A stretch of DNA of 6,144 bases from Caulobacter sp. B11 (GCF_002737765.1 NZ_PEGG01000189.1:1-6144); one strand, 5' to 3'; numbered from the stretch's first letter, positions 1-6,116 are shown. Notes: generated from the letters alone by a model not told the origin. Numbers and translations: made by a program.

Positions 1-1728
1 GCCAACTGGCGCGCGACGAGGGCGGCGGTGGCCGGCATCAGCTGCATCATGCCGCGCGCGCCCGGCGCCGATCGGGCCGTGGGGTCGAAATTGCTTTCCT
101 GGCGTGAGATCGAATAGACAAACGCGGTTTCCGCCGCGCCGGGACCGGGCGTGAAGTGGTGGTCCAGCAGCGGATAGCCGCGCTCGGGCAGGATGAAGCC
201 GCGTTGGGCGGCGGTGCGGACCGCGCGCATGGCGGTGTCCTGGTCGCCATAGCCCCGGGCCAGGTCGACCAGCAGGGCGGTTTCCTCGGCGTTGGGCAGC
301 ACGTCGTCGATATAGAGGGCGAACACCCGGAACTGATCGCGGGCCCCGATCTGGGCCATCATCCGCACGGCGCGGACCAGCTCGCGGCCCTCGAACCGGG
401 TCCGATCGGCCTGGGTGACGATCGGGTCCTTGTCCAGCCGCAGCTCGGTCAGACCGGCCTTCTCGGCGGCCAGCTGGCCGTAGAAGGTGGTGATGTGGCG
501 AGCGCCCTCGGAATAGAAGCTCTTGGCCCCGATCTGGTCGCCCTGGGCCTCGGCGGCGCGGCCCTGCCAGTACAGGGCTCGGCCGCGGGTGATCGGCGAG
601 GCGCCGATCTCGGCGATGCGGGCGAAGTGGCGGGCGGCGTCGTCGGGCCGGTTGAGGCGCGAGAGGGCCAGCCAGCCGGCATAGAATTCGGCCTCGGCCG
701 CGTCCGCGCCGCCGGGCAGGCCGTTATTGGCGGCGGCGGCGTAGGCACCGACGCTGTCGCCGTTCTTCAGGGCCGAGACCACCAGCTGCTTGCGTTCGCG
801 CCAGATGGCGGCGGCGGCGTCGTCGGTGGGCGGGGCGGGGAAGCTGCGCACCATCTGCAGGGCCTGAACATCCAGGCCCCGGCGGCGCAGAAAGGCGGCG
901 CGCTCGAACACCACCGCAGGCAGGGCCTGCTGGCTCGGCGACAAGCTGTCGAACAGGGACGTGGCGTTGCCGGCGTTGGAGCGGAAGGCGATCCGAACCC
1001 GCGCCGTGTCCTGCTGCTCGGGGGAGAGCAGGGCGACCATGTCGCGGGCGGCGGGCCCTTGCGGCCCGTACAGCAGGATGTCGGCCCGGCGGGCGTGGTC
1101 ATCGGCGGTCAGCAGGGCCCCAAAGCGGGCGAGTATGGCCCGCTGTTGATCGGCCTCGAATACCTGGTCGCGCCAAAAACGGCGGATCAGGGTGCTGGCG
1201 TCCGCCTGGCGGCCCGCGGCCTGATAGGCCGAGGCCAGGGCCATGGCGCCGTCGGCGGTCTGGGGATCGCGGCCGCCGAACCAGGCGATCGTACGTTCGG
1301 CGTCGAGACCGGAGGTGGCCAGGGCCTTTTCGGTGCCCCCTCGCGGCGACCGGCGCGGGGCCAGCCGTTGAGGTCGCGCCGCGCGGCGTCCAGCTCGAAG
1401 AACGACATCGTTTCGGCATTGGCGTCGATCAGCGCCCACAGGGCGATCTTGCGGGCCACCGGGTCTTGCAGGCTGGCCAGGGCGGCGCGCACGGCGCCAG
1501 CGTCGCGGGCGTTGTTGAGGGCCGAGCGCAGATTGGCCGCGTCGGACTCCGCCACGCCGCCATAGAGGGCGGTCGGGGGCGTCGTCACCAGGCCGGGCAG
1601 GGGACGGGCGTTGCCGCTATAGGGCTGGGGCTGGGACGGCAGATCGGCGGCGTCCTGCGCGACCGCGACGCGAAGGCCAGCGCCAGGCCGACCCCGCCCA
1701 ATAGTCCCCACTGCATCCCTGAAGCCAA
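1..1728 (-). pseudogene. slt: Soluble lytic murein transglycosylase (Slt70-like), 3'-truncated by window edge and frameshifted
   Basis: Periplasmic peptidoglycan lyase that cleaves the MurNAc-GlcNAc bond to give 1,6-anhydromuramyl products. Reading from the start, a hydrophobic stretch (GLLGGVGLALAFA) resembles a signal peptide. A long Ala/Arg/Gln-rich helical region follows, typical of the Slt superhelical domain (for example ALYWQGRAAEAQGD near 541-600 and KSFYSEGARHITTFYGQLA near 470-520). The catalytic SLT domain then begins with VYSISRQESNFDP; the Glu codon at 96-98 is the expected catalytic acid. The ARGMMQLMPATA motif follows, and the gene leaves the window at base 1. The frame is open from base 1 to about 1336, but the N-terminal part lies in another frame, joined at a run of five C (1336-1340), so one base appears lost. 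A second 1-nt loss is likely near 1669-1675. The start is uncertain: TTG at 1728 has AAGGGAG (1737-1743) 8 nt upstream; ATG at 1716 and GTG at 1755 are in the same frame. Family assignment is firm; whether the breaks are real is open. Confidence 0.85.
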
Positions 1729-1968
1729 AACGCGGTCTCCCTTACTTCTCGCCACACTGGATGTGTCCCGCGGCGCCTTTGAGGCCGCGCATCATCCGAA
1801 TAAGACCTATAGACCGGTTCGCGAGGGATTGACCCCTCTCGAAAACGCAATTCAAAGCAGGTTCAACCTCGACGGACCAGTTGCGGGACGCCGGGGCGAC
1901 AACATATTGTCCGCCTCCCACCTTAGGCCGCAATCGTCGCGGCGACTCCTCACGGCAAATTGCAAGTC
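1729..1968. promoter_or_regulatory. Divergent intergenic region between slt and dapA
   Basis: About 240 bases separate the two divergent starts and are visibly less G+C-rich than the flanking genes, as expected for back-to-back promoters. On the plus strand a possible sigma-70-type pair is TTGCGG (1881-1886) and CATATT (1903-1908) with 16 nt between, about 60 nt upstream of the dapA ATG. On the minus strand a TCTATA-like box near 1807-1815 could serve slt, but no clear -35 is seen. A short inverted repeat GAGGG/CCCTC (1823-1827, 1834-1838) lies between them. These are pattern matches only. Confidence 0.35.
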
Positions 1969-2853
1969 ATGGTCCATTCCCCGTTCAAGGGCGTCATTCC
2001 GGCCCTGGTCACTCCGTTCCGCGACGGCGCCGTCGACGAGACGGCTTTCGCCGCCCTGGTCGAGCGTCAGATCGCCGGCGGGGTTCATGGTGTCGTGCCG
2101 GTCGGCACCACCGGCGAAACCTCGACCCTCAGCCATGATGAGCACAAGCGGGTGGTCGAGCTGTGCGTGCAGGTGACGCGCGGGCGGGTGCCGGTGATCG
2201 CCGGGGCCGGCAGCAATTCGACCGCCGAGGCCATTGAACTGGCCGCCCACGCCAAGGCGGTCGGCGCAGACGCCGCCCTTATCGTGACGCCCTACTACAA
2301 CCGACCGAGCCAGGAGGGTCTGTACCAGCACTACAAGGCCATCAACGACGCCGTTCAGCTGCCGGTGCTGGTCTATAACGTGCCGTCGCGGACCAGCACC
2401 GACATCCACAACGACACCCTGGTGCGCCTGTCCAAGCTGCCCAACATCGTCGGGATCAAGGACGCCACCGGCGACCTGACCCGGGTCAGCCAGCAGCGCC
2501 TGACCTGCGGCCCCGACTGGGTCATGCTGTCGGGCGACGATCCCACGGCCCTGGGCTATGTGGCCCATGGCGGCCACGGGGTGATCTCGGTCACCGCCAA
2601 TGTCGCGCCGGACGCCTGTTCCAGCTTCATCAACGCCTGCCTTAAGGGCGAGGGCGAGACCGCGCTCTACTGGCAGGACCGCCTGCTGAACCTGCACAAG
2701 GTCCTGTTCCTCGACTCCTCGCCGGCCCCCACCAAGTTCGCCATGGCCCATCTGGGCCTGTGCAACGAGGATGTGCGCCTGCCGATCACGGCCTGCGCCG
2801 AGGCCGTGCGCCCCAAGGTGCTCGAGGCCATGCGCGAGGCGGGACTGGTCTGA
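1969..2853 (+). CDS. dapA: 4-hydroxy-tetrahydrodipicolinate synthase
   Basis: Cytoplasmic class I aldolase of the diaminopimelate/lysine pathway; it condenses pyruvate with L-aspartate-4-semialdehyde to 4-hydroxy-tetrahydrodipicolinate. The 294-residue product matches the usual length of about 290-300 and looks complete as a TIM barrel. Visible motifs: PVGTTGET with Thr47-Thr48 at the pyruvate site; [16 protein letters not shown] (107-122); VYNVPSRT with Tyr136 and Arg141; and VGIKDATGD with the Schiff-base Lys164. The C-terminal helical part carries the [10 protein letters not shown] segment. ATG 1969 is chosen because MVHSPFKGV fits the family N-terminus; an in-frame TTG at 1960 would add three residues, and the ribosome binding site is weak for both. 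The stop overlaps the smpB start by one base (TGATG), implying translational coupling. It is transcribed divergently from slt. No frameshift or missing catalytic residue is seen, in contrast to slt and smpB. Confidence 0.97.
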   Translation: MVHSPFKGVIPALVTPFRDGAVDETAFAALVERQIAGGVHGVVPVGTTGETSTLSHDEHKRVVELCVQVTRGRVPVIAGAGSNSTAEAIELAAHAKAVGADAALIVTPYYNRPSQEGLYQHYKAINDAVQLPVLVYNVPSRTSTDIHNDTLVRLSKLPNIVGIKDATGDLTRVSQQRLTCGPDWVMLSGDDPTALGYVAHGGHGVISVTANVAPDACSSFINACLKGEGETALYWQDRLLNLHKVLFLDSSPAPTKFAMAHLGLCNEDVRLPITACAEAVRPKVLEAMREAGLV

Positions 2854-3278
2854 TGACCAAGCCCATCGCCGAGAACCGCCGCGCGCGGTACGACTATTTC
2901 ATCGAGGAGACGATGGAGGCCGGCATCATGCTGACCGGCAGCGAGGTCAAGTCCCTGCGCCTGGGTCGGGCCAATATCGCCGAGTCCTACGCCTCGGTCG
3001 AAGGCAAGACGATCAAGCTGATCAATGCCGACATCCCGCCCTATGGCCACGCCAACCGTTTCAACCACGAGCCGCGCCGCCACCGCACCCTGCTGCTGCA
3101 CCGCAAGCAGATCGACAAGCTGATCGGCGCCGTGCAGCGCGACGGCCGCACCCTGATCCCGCTCAAGCTCTACTGGAACGAAAAGGGCCTGGCCAAGCTC
3201 GAGATCGGCCTGGCCAAGGGCAAGAAGACCCACGACAAGCGCGAAACCGAAGCCGCCCGCGACTGGCAGCGCGACTGA
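2853..3278 (+). CDS. smpB: SsrA-binding protein SmpB, C-terminal tail missing
   Basis: Small basic RNA-binding protein that delivers tmRNA to stalled ribosomes in trans-translation. The 141-residue product shows the family signatures in order: [14 protein letters not shown] near the N-terminus, [13 protein letters not shown] (24-36), [10 protein letters not shown], the [22 protein letters not shown] segment and the late [15 protein letters not shown] motif. ATG 2853 is chosen because it gives the standard N-terminus and overlaps the dapA stop; a longer in-frame GTG start at 2760 would lie inside dapA. The product stops right after DWQRD, where SmpB proteins normally continue with a basic tail of about 10-20 residues that enters the mRNA channel and is needed for tagging. 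That tail (LMKGDRQD, stop at 3299-3301) is readable in another frame directly downstream, consistent with a 10-nt deletion. Identity is certain; function of the truncated form is doubtful. Confidence 0.95.
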   Translation: MTKPIAENRRARYDYFIEETMEAGIMLTGSEVKSLRLGRANIAESYASVEGKTIKLINADIPPYGHANRFNHEPRRHRTLLLHRKQIDKLIGAVQRDGRTLIPLKLYWNEKGLAKLEIGLAKGKKTHDKRETEAARDWQRD

Positions 3279-3301
3279 TGAAGGGCGACCGTCAGGACTG
3301 A
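3276..3301 (+). other. Out-of-frame remnant of the smpB C-terminal tail
   Basis: From 3275 a second frame reads LMKGDRQD and ends at TGA 3299-3301, which is the kind of basic ending expected after the DWQRD motif of SmpB. The annotated smpB frame instead meets TGA at 3276-3278. Restoring 10 bases (GCGCGACAAG) duplicates the 7-mer GCGCGAC and joins the frames as [16 protein letters not shown], giving a 152-residue protein of ordinary length. The restored sequence is a reconstruction, not seen directly. Confidence 0.6.
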
Positions 3302-3310
3302 CGGGGGTCG
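3286..3310 (+). terminator. Weak hairpin downstream of smpB, possible terminator
   Basis: CGACC-GTCA (3286-3294) can pair with TGAC-GGTCG (3299-3302, 3306-3310) around a GGAC loop, leaving a three-G bulge. A run of five T occurs at 3330-3334, some 20 bases later, too far for a standard intrinsic terminator. It overlaps the remnant tail of smpB, so it could equally be coding sequence by origin. Confidence 0.25.
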
Positions 3311-3332
3311 ATCTATTGATCCAGTTGGCTTT

Positions 3333-3357
3333 TTGTGTACACTAAAGGTGTACACAA
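3333..3357. promoter_or_regulatory. Perfect inverted repeat, likely toxin-antitoxin operator
   Basis: TTGTGTACAC (3333-3342) and GTGTACACAA (3348-3357) are exact reverse complements separated by TAAAG. Each arm contains the self-complementary GTGTACAC, giving two dyads spaced 15 bases centre to centre. The site ends 10 bases before the antitoxin ATG. A possible promoter, TTGATC (3316-3321) with TACACT (3338-3343) 16 nt later, would overlap the left arm. Phd/YefM-type antitoxins commonly repress their own operon by binding such palindromes, so autoregulation is inferred; the symmetry itself is directly visible. Confidence 0.8.
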
Positions 3358-3367
3358 GAGGTTCGCC

Positions 3368-3622
3368 ATGGCTGACGACCCCACGCCTGTCGGTGTTCGC
3401 GCCCTTCGGGAAAATCTGAGCGACTATCTGCGCCAGGTTCGGTCGGGGGCCTCCTTCACCGTGATGTCACGTGGCGAGGCCGTCGCTGAATTGCGTGCGC
3501 CGGTCACCGGTCCCAAGGTTTCGCGTCAGCCGGGCTTGTTGAAGGGGCATATCGTGATGGCCGACGATTTCGATATCTGGCCTGATGACCTGCTCGATGC
3601 CTTCGAGGGCCGGGGCGCTTGA
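3368..3622 (+). CDS. Type II antitoxin, Phd/YefM family
   Basis: Antitoxin of 84 residues, expected to neutralise the following PIN toxin and to repress its own operon through the palindrome just upstream. The N-terminal half carries the Phd/YefM signature: VGVRALRENLSDYLRQVRSG (8-27), then the beta-strand stretch SFTVMSRGEAVAEL (29-42). The C-terminal half, LLKGHIVMADDFD followed by an acidic DDLLDAFEG ending, is the usual toxin-binding tail. ATG 3368 is preferred because AAGAGG (3356-3361) sits 6 nt upstream; an in-frame GTG at 3335 lies inside the operator and is unlikely. The stop overlaps the toxin start. Third-position G+C is lower than in dapA/smpB, in keeping with an acquired cassette. 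The family call is firm; no specific gene name is justified. Confidence 0.93.
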   Translation: MADDPTPVGVRALRENLSDYLRQVRSGASFTVMSRGEAVAELRAPVTGPKVSRQPGLLKGHIVMADDFDIWPDDLLDAFEGRGA

Positions 3623-3999
3623 ATCTCCTTCTCGACACCAATGTCTTGCTTTGGTGGCTGTCGGATTCCCCGCGCCTTAGCCGTGAGGCGCGGGCTTTGA
3701 TCAGTGATCCCGATCATCAGGTTTTCGTCAGCGTGGTTTCATTGTGGGAGATCGCGATCAAGGTTCGGATCGGGAAACTGCAAGCCGATGTCGATGCGAT
3801 TGACTCCGCGCTCGACACCTCGAACTTCCAGCGTCTCGGGATCGCGCCCGCGCACCTGACGGCGCTCGTTTCGCTGCCGAGCCATCATCGCGATCCCTTT
3901 GATCACCTGCTGATGGCGCAAGCGATCAGCGAGAGGGCCGTGTTCCTGACGTCGGATGACCAGGCGGCGCTCTATCCCGTTCAATGGCGCGCCTGCTGA
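3619..3999 (+). CDS. Type II toxin, PIN-domain ribonuclease (VapC-like)
   Basis: PIN-domain toxin of 126 residues, presumed Mg2+-dependent endoribonuclease that inhibits translation when not bound by its antitoxin. The four acidic positions of the PIN active site are present: Asp6 in LLLDTNVLLWW, Glu44 in VSLWEIAIK, Asp95 in HRDPFDHLLMAQA, and Asp113 or Asp114 in LTSDDQA. The LWW and DPFDHLLMAQA patterns match the PIN subfamily usually paired with Phd-type rather than VapB-type antitoxins (COG3744-like), which fits the neighbour. The start is TTG 3619, overlapping the antitoxin stop by four bases (TTGA), with GAGGG (3605-3609) 9 nt upstream; this gives the canonical short N-terminus and implies translational coupling. 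The gene appears full length. Its RNA target cannot be told from sequence. Confidence 0.92.
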   Translation: MNLLLDTNVLLWWLSDSPRLSREARALISDPDHQVFVSVVSLWEIAIKVRIGKLQADVDAIDSALDTSNFQRLGIAPAHLTALVSLPSHHRDPFDHLLMAQAISERAVFLTSDDQAALYPVQWRAC

Positions 4000-4018
4000 A
4001 TTGCAAGACCGTCGTGGC

Positions 4019-4483
4019 TCACAACGGGGACCCGCCGCGCTCCATCCCCGGTGACGCCGCCGCAAACCCCAACAAACTCAACGCCCTGAAACTTAATCGA
4101 GCGCGCCAATCAGACGCGTCCAGACCGCCGGCATACTTCTCGCCATCCCGTCGCGAGGGAGAGGGCTCTTGGATCCGGCCCGAGACGCGCGGCGGGTCGT
4201 GGTCGAGCGGGGCCGCCGGAGTCGCGGATGCGGGGCCGGACGGCTTGATCGGAGGGCGGGTGACGTAAACCCGCCTATCGGGAGGTCCGTCGGAGGACCC
4301 CCGCCCGCCCGAAGGTTCGCTCCGGGTCTCCGGGTCGATCGGGTTTGCAGCCTTCGCGGCTGGGTCCGGTCGCGAAGGATCAAGGCCTGGGTGGGGCAAA
4401 AGGCTGAACAAGGCCTGCGCGCCCCGGCCAGAGGGATAACGACCGCGCGGGGCGTCCTGCTTCGTCGAAACGGTACTTTTCAT
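4019..4483 (-). CDS. Doubtful hypothetical protein, Pro/Arg/Ser-rich
   Basis: I do not recognise this ORF. From ATG 4483 it would encode 154 residues beginning MKSTVSTKQDAPRGR, with GGAGG (4490-4494 on the plus strand as CCTCC) 6 nt upstream, which is its best support; an in-frame start near 4711 adds only an Arg-rich stretch without coding character. The product is rich in Pro, Arg, Ser and Gly, predicted mostly disordered by eye, with no hydrophobic core, signal peptide or known motif. By my count G/C at third positions is roughly three-quarters, lower than in the sure genes here. It would be collinear with the SpeE-like gene upstream. It could equally be chance reading through G+C-rich intergenic repeats. 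Confidence 0.25.
   Translation of the reverse strand: MKSTVSTKQDAPRGRYPSGRGAQALFSLLPHPGLDPSRPDPAAKAANPIDPETRSEPSGGRGSSDGPPDRRVYVTRPPIKPSGPASATPAAPLDHDPPRVSGRIQEPSPSRRDGEKYAGGLDASDWRARLSFRALSLLGFAAASPGMERGGSPL
4267..4346. repeat. Nested inverted repeats, possible folded RNA or repeat element
   Basis: AAACCCG (4267-4273) is the exact complement of CGGGTTT (4340-4346). Inside it lie GGTCC/GGACC (4284-4288, 4295-4299) and CCCG/CGGG (4308-4311, 4322-4325 region), which together could form an outer stem with two inner hairpins. Stems are short and the region is very G+C-rich, so chance pairing is a real alternative. Confidence 0.3.
4351..4378. repeat. 8-bp inverted repeat CCTTCGCG/CGCGAAGG
   Basis: CCTTCGCG (4351-4358) and CGCGAAGG (4371-4378) are perfect reverse complements with a 12-base loop. 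The hairpin directly follows the nested repeats at 4267-4346. No T-run follows on either strand, so it is not a typical intrinsic terminator. Confidence 0.45.
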
Positions 4484-4491
4484 GCACAGCC

Positions 4492-4511
4492 TCCGGACGC
4501 GGTCCGGACGC
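4492..4511. repeat. Tandem 9-mer TCCGGACGC
   Basis: TCCGGACGC occurs at 4492-4500 and again at 4503-4511, an 11-base period, about one helical turn. Each copy contains the palindrome TCCGGA. The repeat overlaps the putative ribosome binding site of the doubtful minus-strand ORF starting at 4483, so it could be a paired protein-binding site or chance. Confidence 0.4.
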
Positions 4512-4533
4512 CCCGCGCCTCTCCTGCCATCAC

Positions 4534-4565
4534 CCGCGCCGCGATCCGGCGCGGCGGCGCCGCCG
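4534..4565. repeat. G+C-rich inverted repeat followed by palindrome
   Basis: CCGCGCCG (4534-4541) pairs exactly with CGGCGCGG (4547-4554) around CGATC; it is overlapped by the 14-base palindrome CGGCGGCGCCGCCG (4552-4565). Two mutually exclusive structures are therefore possible. It lies downstream of the minus-strand SpeE-like gene and might halt its transcription, but no T-run is present. Confidence 0.35.
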
Positions 4566-4704
4566 TGCGCGCGGGGGCCATTGACCCTCACCCTCGGAGA
4601 CCCGCGATGACCGAAACGGACCCGTCCTGGCCTTCGGTCGCCAAGGCCGCGACGCGGCCCGCGGGGCTTGGCGCCGCGCTTCACCCGGCGTGGCGCGTCC
4701 TCAA

Positions 4705-4717
4705 GGGGCAAAGCCCC
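4705..4717 (-). terminator. Short hairpin at the 3' end of the SpeE-like gene
   Basis: GGGGC (4705-4709) and GCCCC (4713-4717) pair around AAA, immediately past the stop codon of the minus-strand gene. The stem is only 5 bp and no U-run follows, so it is at best a weak terminator or a 3' end stabiliser. Confidence 0.25.
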
Positions 4718-5389
4718 CTAGGCCTTCGTCGCCACCCAGATCACATGCCGCGCGCCGCGTCCCTTGTGGGCCCGCACCCCGACCTCCTCGACGGCGAAGC
4801 CCGAGCGTTTCAGGCGGTGGGTAAAGGCGCTGTCGCGGGTGGAGGACCAGACCTCCAGCACGCCGCCGGGGCTCAGGGCCTTGCGGGCGGCGGCCAGGCC
4901 GACATGGTCATAGAGGCTGTCATTGCCCTTGCGGCTGAGGCCGCCGGGGCCGTTGTCGACATCCAGCAGGATGGCGTCGAATTGCGCGTCGTCGGCCCGG
5001 ATCAGGGCCCCGACATCGCCGGTGTGCAGGGAAACGCGCGGATCGTCGAGGCTGGCGCCCTGCAGGCCGGCCAAGGGTCCGCGCGCCCAGGCGATCACGG
5101 CCGGAACCAGCTCGGCGACGACGATGTCGGCGTCGGGCGCGAAGGCGGCGAGGGCGGCGCGCAGGGTGAAGCCCATGCCTAGGCCGCCGATCAGCACCCG
5201 CGCGCCCGGCCGCTGGCCGATCCGGGCGCAGGCCAGGGTGGCCATGGCCTCCTCGGAGCCGCTGAGCCGGCTGTTCATCAGCTCGATGGCGCCGGCCATG
5301 ATCGAATATTCGCTTCCGCGCCGCATCAGGCGCAGGTCCAGGCCGTCGCCGGGGACGGTGGCGCTGTCGAGGTGTTCCCAGGGGATCAT
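4718..5389 (-). CDS. Spermidine-synthase-like SAM-binding protein (methyltransferase fold)
   Basis: Cytoplasmic protein of 223 residues with the Rossmann-like fold shared by spermidine synthases and class I methyltransferases. Seen in order: an N-terminal beta-rich part with EYSIMAGAIELMNSR (27-41); the nucleotide-binding glycine loop VLIGGLGMGFTLRAAL (65-80); DIVVAELVPAVIAWAR (88-103) with Glu93 placed to bind the ribose; HTGDV (122-126); and FDAILLDVDNGP (137-148) with Asp143. The C-terminal GGVLEVWSS and ending RHVIWVATKA complete the fold. It is shorter than true SpeE (about 280-300) and lacks a clear DSSDP/DLTDP-type catalytic loop, so real aminopropyltransferase activity is doubtful; the substrate is unknown. 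ATG 5389 is the only start giving this N-terminus; the ribosome binding site is weak. It is divergent from the aldolase gene and intact. Confidence 0.88.
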   Translation of the reverse strand: MIPWEHLDSATVPGDGLDLRLMRRGSEYSIMAGAIELMNSRLSGSEEAMATLACARIGQRPGARVLIGGLGMGFTLRAALAAFAPDADIVVAELVPAVIAWARGPLAGLQGASLDDPRVSLHTGDVGALIRADDAQFDAILLDVDNGPGGLSRKGNDSLYDHVGLAAARKALSPGGVLEVWSSTRDSAFTHRLKRSGFAVEEVGVRAHKGRGARHVIWVATKA

Positions 5390-5437
5390 GAAGGCTTAGT
5401 CCCACAGCCGGCCGCGCCCGTCACCCCTCGATCACGA

Positions 5438-5476
5438 CCGGGCGACCCAGCGCCTCTTGACGCTGGGGTCGCCCGG
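5438..5476. promoter_or_regulatory. Strong hairpin in the divergent intergenic region
   Basis: CCGGGCGACCCAGCG (5438-5452) pairs with CGCTGGGGTCGCCCGG (5461-5476) over 15 base pairs with a single bulged base and an 8-base loop. It sits 46 bases before the aldolase ATG and 48 bases from the SpeE-like start. No T-run follows on either side. It could be a leader structure, an operator or a bidirectional insulator; symmetry is seen, role is not known. Confidence 0.6.
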
Positions 5477-5522
5477 CGCGACCTTCTAACTCAACAACGA
5501 TAACCTACTGGAGGATACCGCC

Positions 5523-6116
5523 ATGGCCGATGGAGCCACGACGATCACCACGTCGCTCAAGGGCAAGGTCAGCGACGCCGAGTGGCAGGCCCGGGTCGAG
5601 CTCGCCGCCCTCTACCGCTTGGTCGCGGTGCACGGCTGGGACGACATGATCTTCACCCACATCTCGGCCCGGGTGCCCGGTCCCGAGCACCATTTCCTGA
5701 TCAATCCCTACGGCATGTTCTTCGGCGAGATGACCGCCTCGTGCCTGGTCAAGGTCGATCTGGACGGCAATGTCATCGACAAGACCCCGTACTTCATCAA
5801 TCCGGCGGGCTTCACGATCCACTCGGCCGTGCACGCGGCCCGCGAGGACGCCAAGTTCGTCATGCACCTGCATACCGACCAGGGCGTGGCGGTCTCGACC
5901 CACAAGGAAGGCCTGATGCCGCTGGCGCAGCAGGCGCTTATTGTCTTGCCACAACTCCCTATCACGATTATGAAGGGATTGCGCTCAAACCTGGACGAAC
6001 GGGAACGCCTCGTGGCCGACCTTGGCGACAAGAAGCTGATGATGCTGCGCAACCACGGCACGATGTCGGTGGGGGGCTCGGCGGCTGAGTGCTGGATGGG
6101 CATGTTCTTTCCTTGA
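5523..6116 (+). CDS. Class II aldolase/adducin family protein, with internal and terminal frameshifts
   Basis: Member of the metal-dependent class II aldolase/adducin family (fuculose-phosphate aldolase and ribulose-phosphate epimerase relatives); the substrate is unknown. ATG 5523 has GGAGG (5510-5514) 8 nt upstream. Seen in order: VELAALYRLVAVHGWDD and THISARVPG near the N-terminus, FLINPYGMFFGEMTASCLVKVD with Glu69 as likely catalytic acid/base, zinc-site His115 and His117 in FVMHLHTDQG, and the third His178 in LRNHGTMSVGGSAAECW. Residues 146-155 read PITIMKGLRS, but the neighbouring frame gives AYHDYEGIAL-like sequence as expected in this family, bounded by a lost base after 5957 and an extra A at 5987-5989. 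The stop at 6114-6116 results from an extra T in TTCTTTCC; without it the frame reads on as FLERACAQQVQA past the window edge. Family is sure; the end shown is probably not the true end. Confidence 0.88.
   Translation: MADGATTITTSLKGKVSDAEWQARVELAALYRLVAVHGWDDMIFTHISARVPGPEHHFLINPYGMFFGEMTASCLVKVDLDGNVIDKTPYFINPAGFTIHSAVHAAREDAKFVMHLHTDQGVAVSTHKEGLMPLAQQALIVLPQLPITIMKGLRSNLDERERLVADLGDKKLMMLRNHGTMSVGGSAAECWMGMFFP

Larger units (their letters stand above)
4000..4717. other. 718-base region without a confident gene
   Basis: Between the toxin stop and the convergent SpeE-like gene there is no ORF with a recognisable family. Plus-strand ORFs here run on into the antisense of the SpeE-like gene and look like shadows. 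What can be seen: one doubtful minus-strand ORF (4019-4483), nested inverted repeats at 4267-4346 and 4351-4378, a tandem 9-mer at 4492-4511, an inverted repeat plus palindrome at 4534-4565 and a short hairpin at 4705-4717. No tRNA T-loop, tmRNA-like or RNase P-like motif was found. Third-position bias is weaker here than in the flanking genes, consistent with intergenic or decayed sequence. Confidence 0.6.

Noticed and set aside
156..1565. Long plus-strand open frame of 469 codons
   Set aside because: It is antisense to slt; its Gly/Ala/Val-rich product has no family features, while the minus strand carries clear transglycosylase motifs.
1852..2751. Minus-strand open frame of about 300 codons opposite dapA
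   Set aside because: It is a high-G+C shadow of dapA, which has all its catalytic residues on the plus strand.
2760..2852. Longer smpB start at GTG 2760
   Set aside because: It would overlap dapA by over 90 bases, and the added residues are not SmpB-like; ATG 2853 gives the standard N-terminus.
3335..3367. Longer antitoxin start at GTG 3335
   Set aside because: This start lies inside the palindromic operator and has no ribosome binding site; ATG 3368 has one at good spacing.
4170..4500. Possible permuted tmRNA or RNase P RNA near smpB
   Set aside because: No T-loop consensus, no CCA-type acceptor pairing, no tag-peptide reading frame and no RNase P core motif could be found on either strand.
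4608..5182. Plus-strand ORF starting at ATG 4608 with a possible GGAGA ribosome binding site
   Set aside because: Most of it is antisense to the intact SpeE-like gene, and its product has no recognisable domain.
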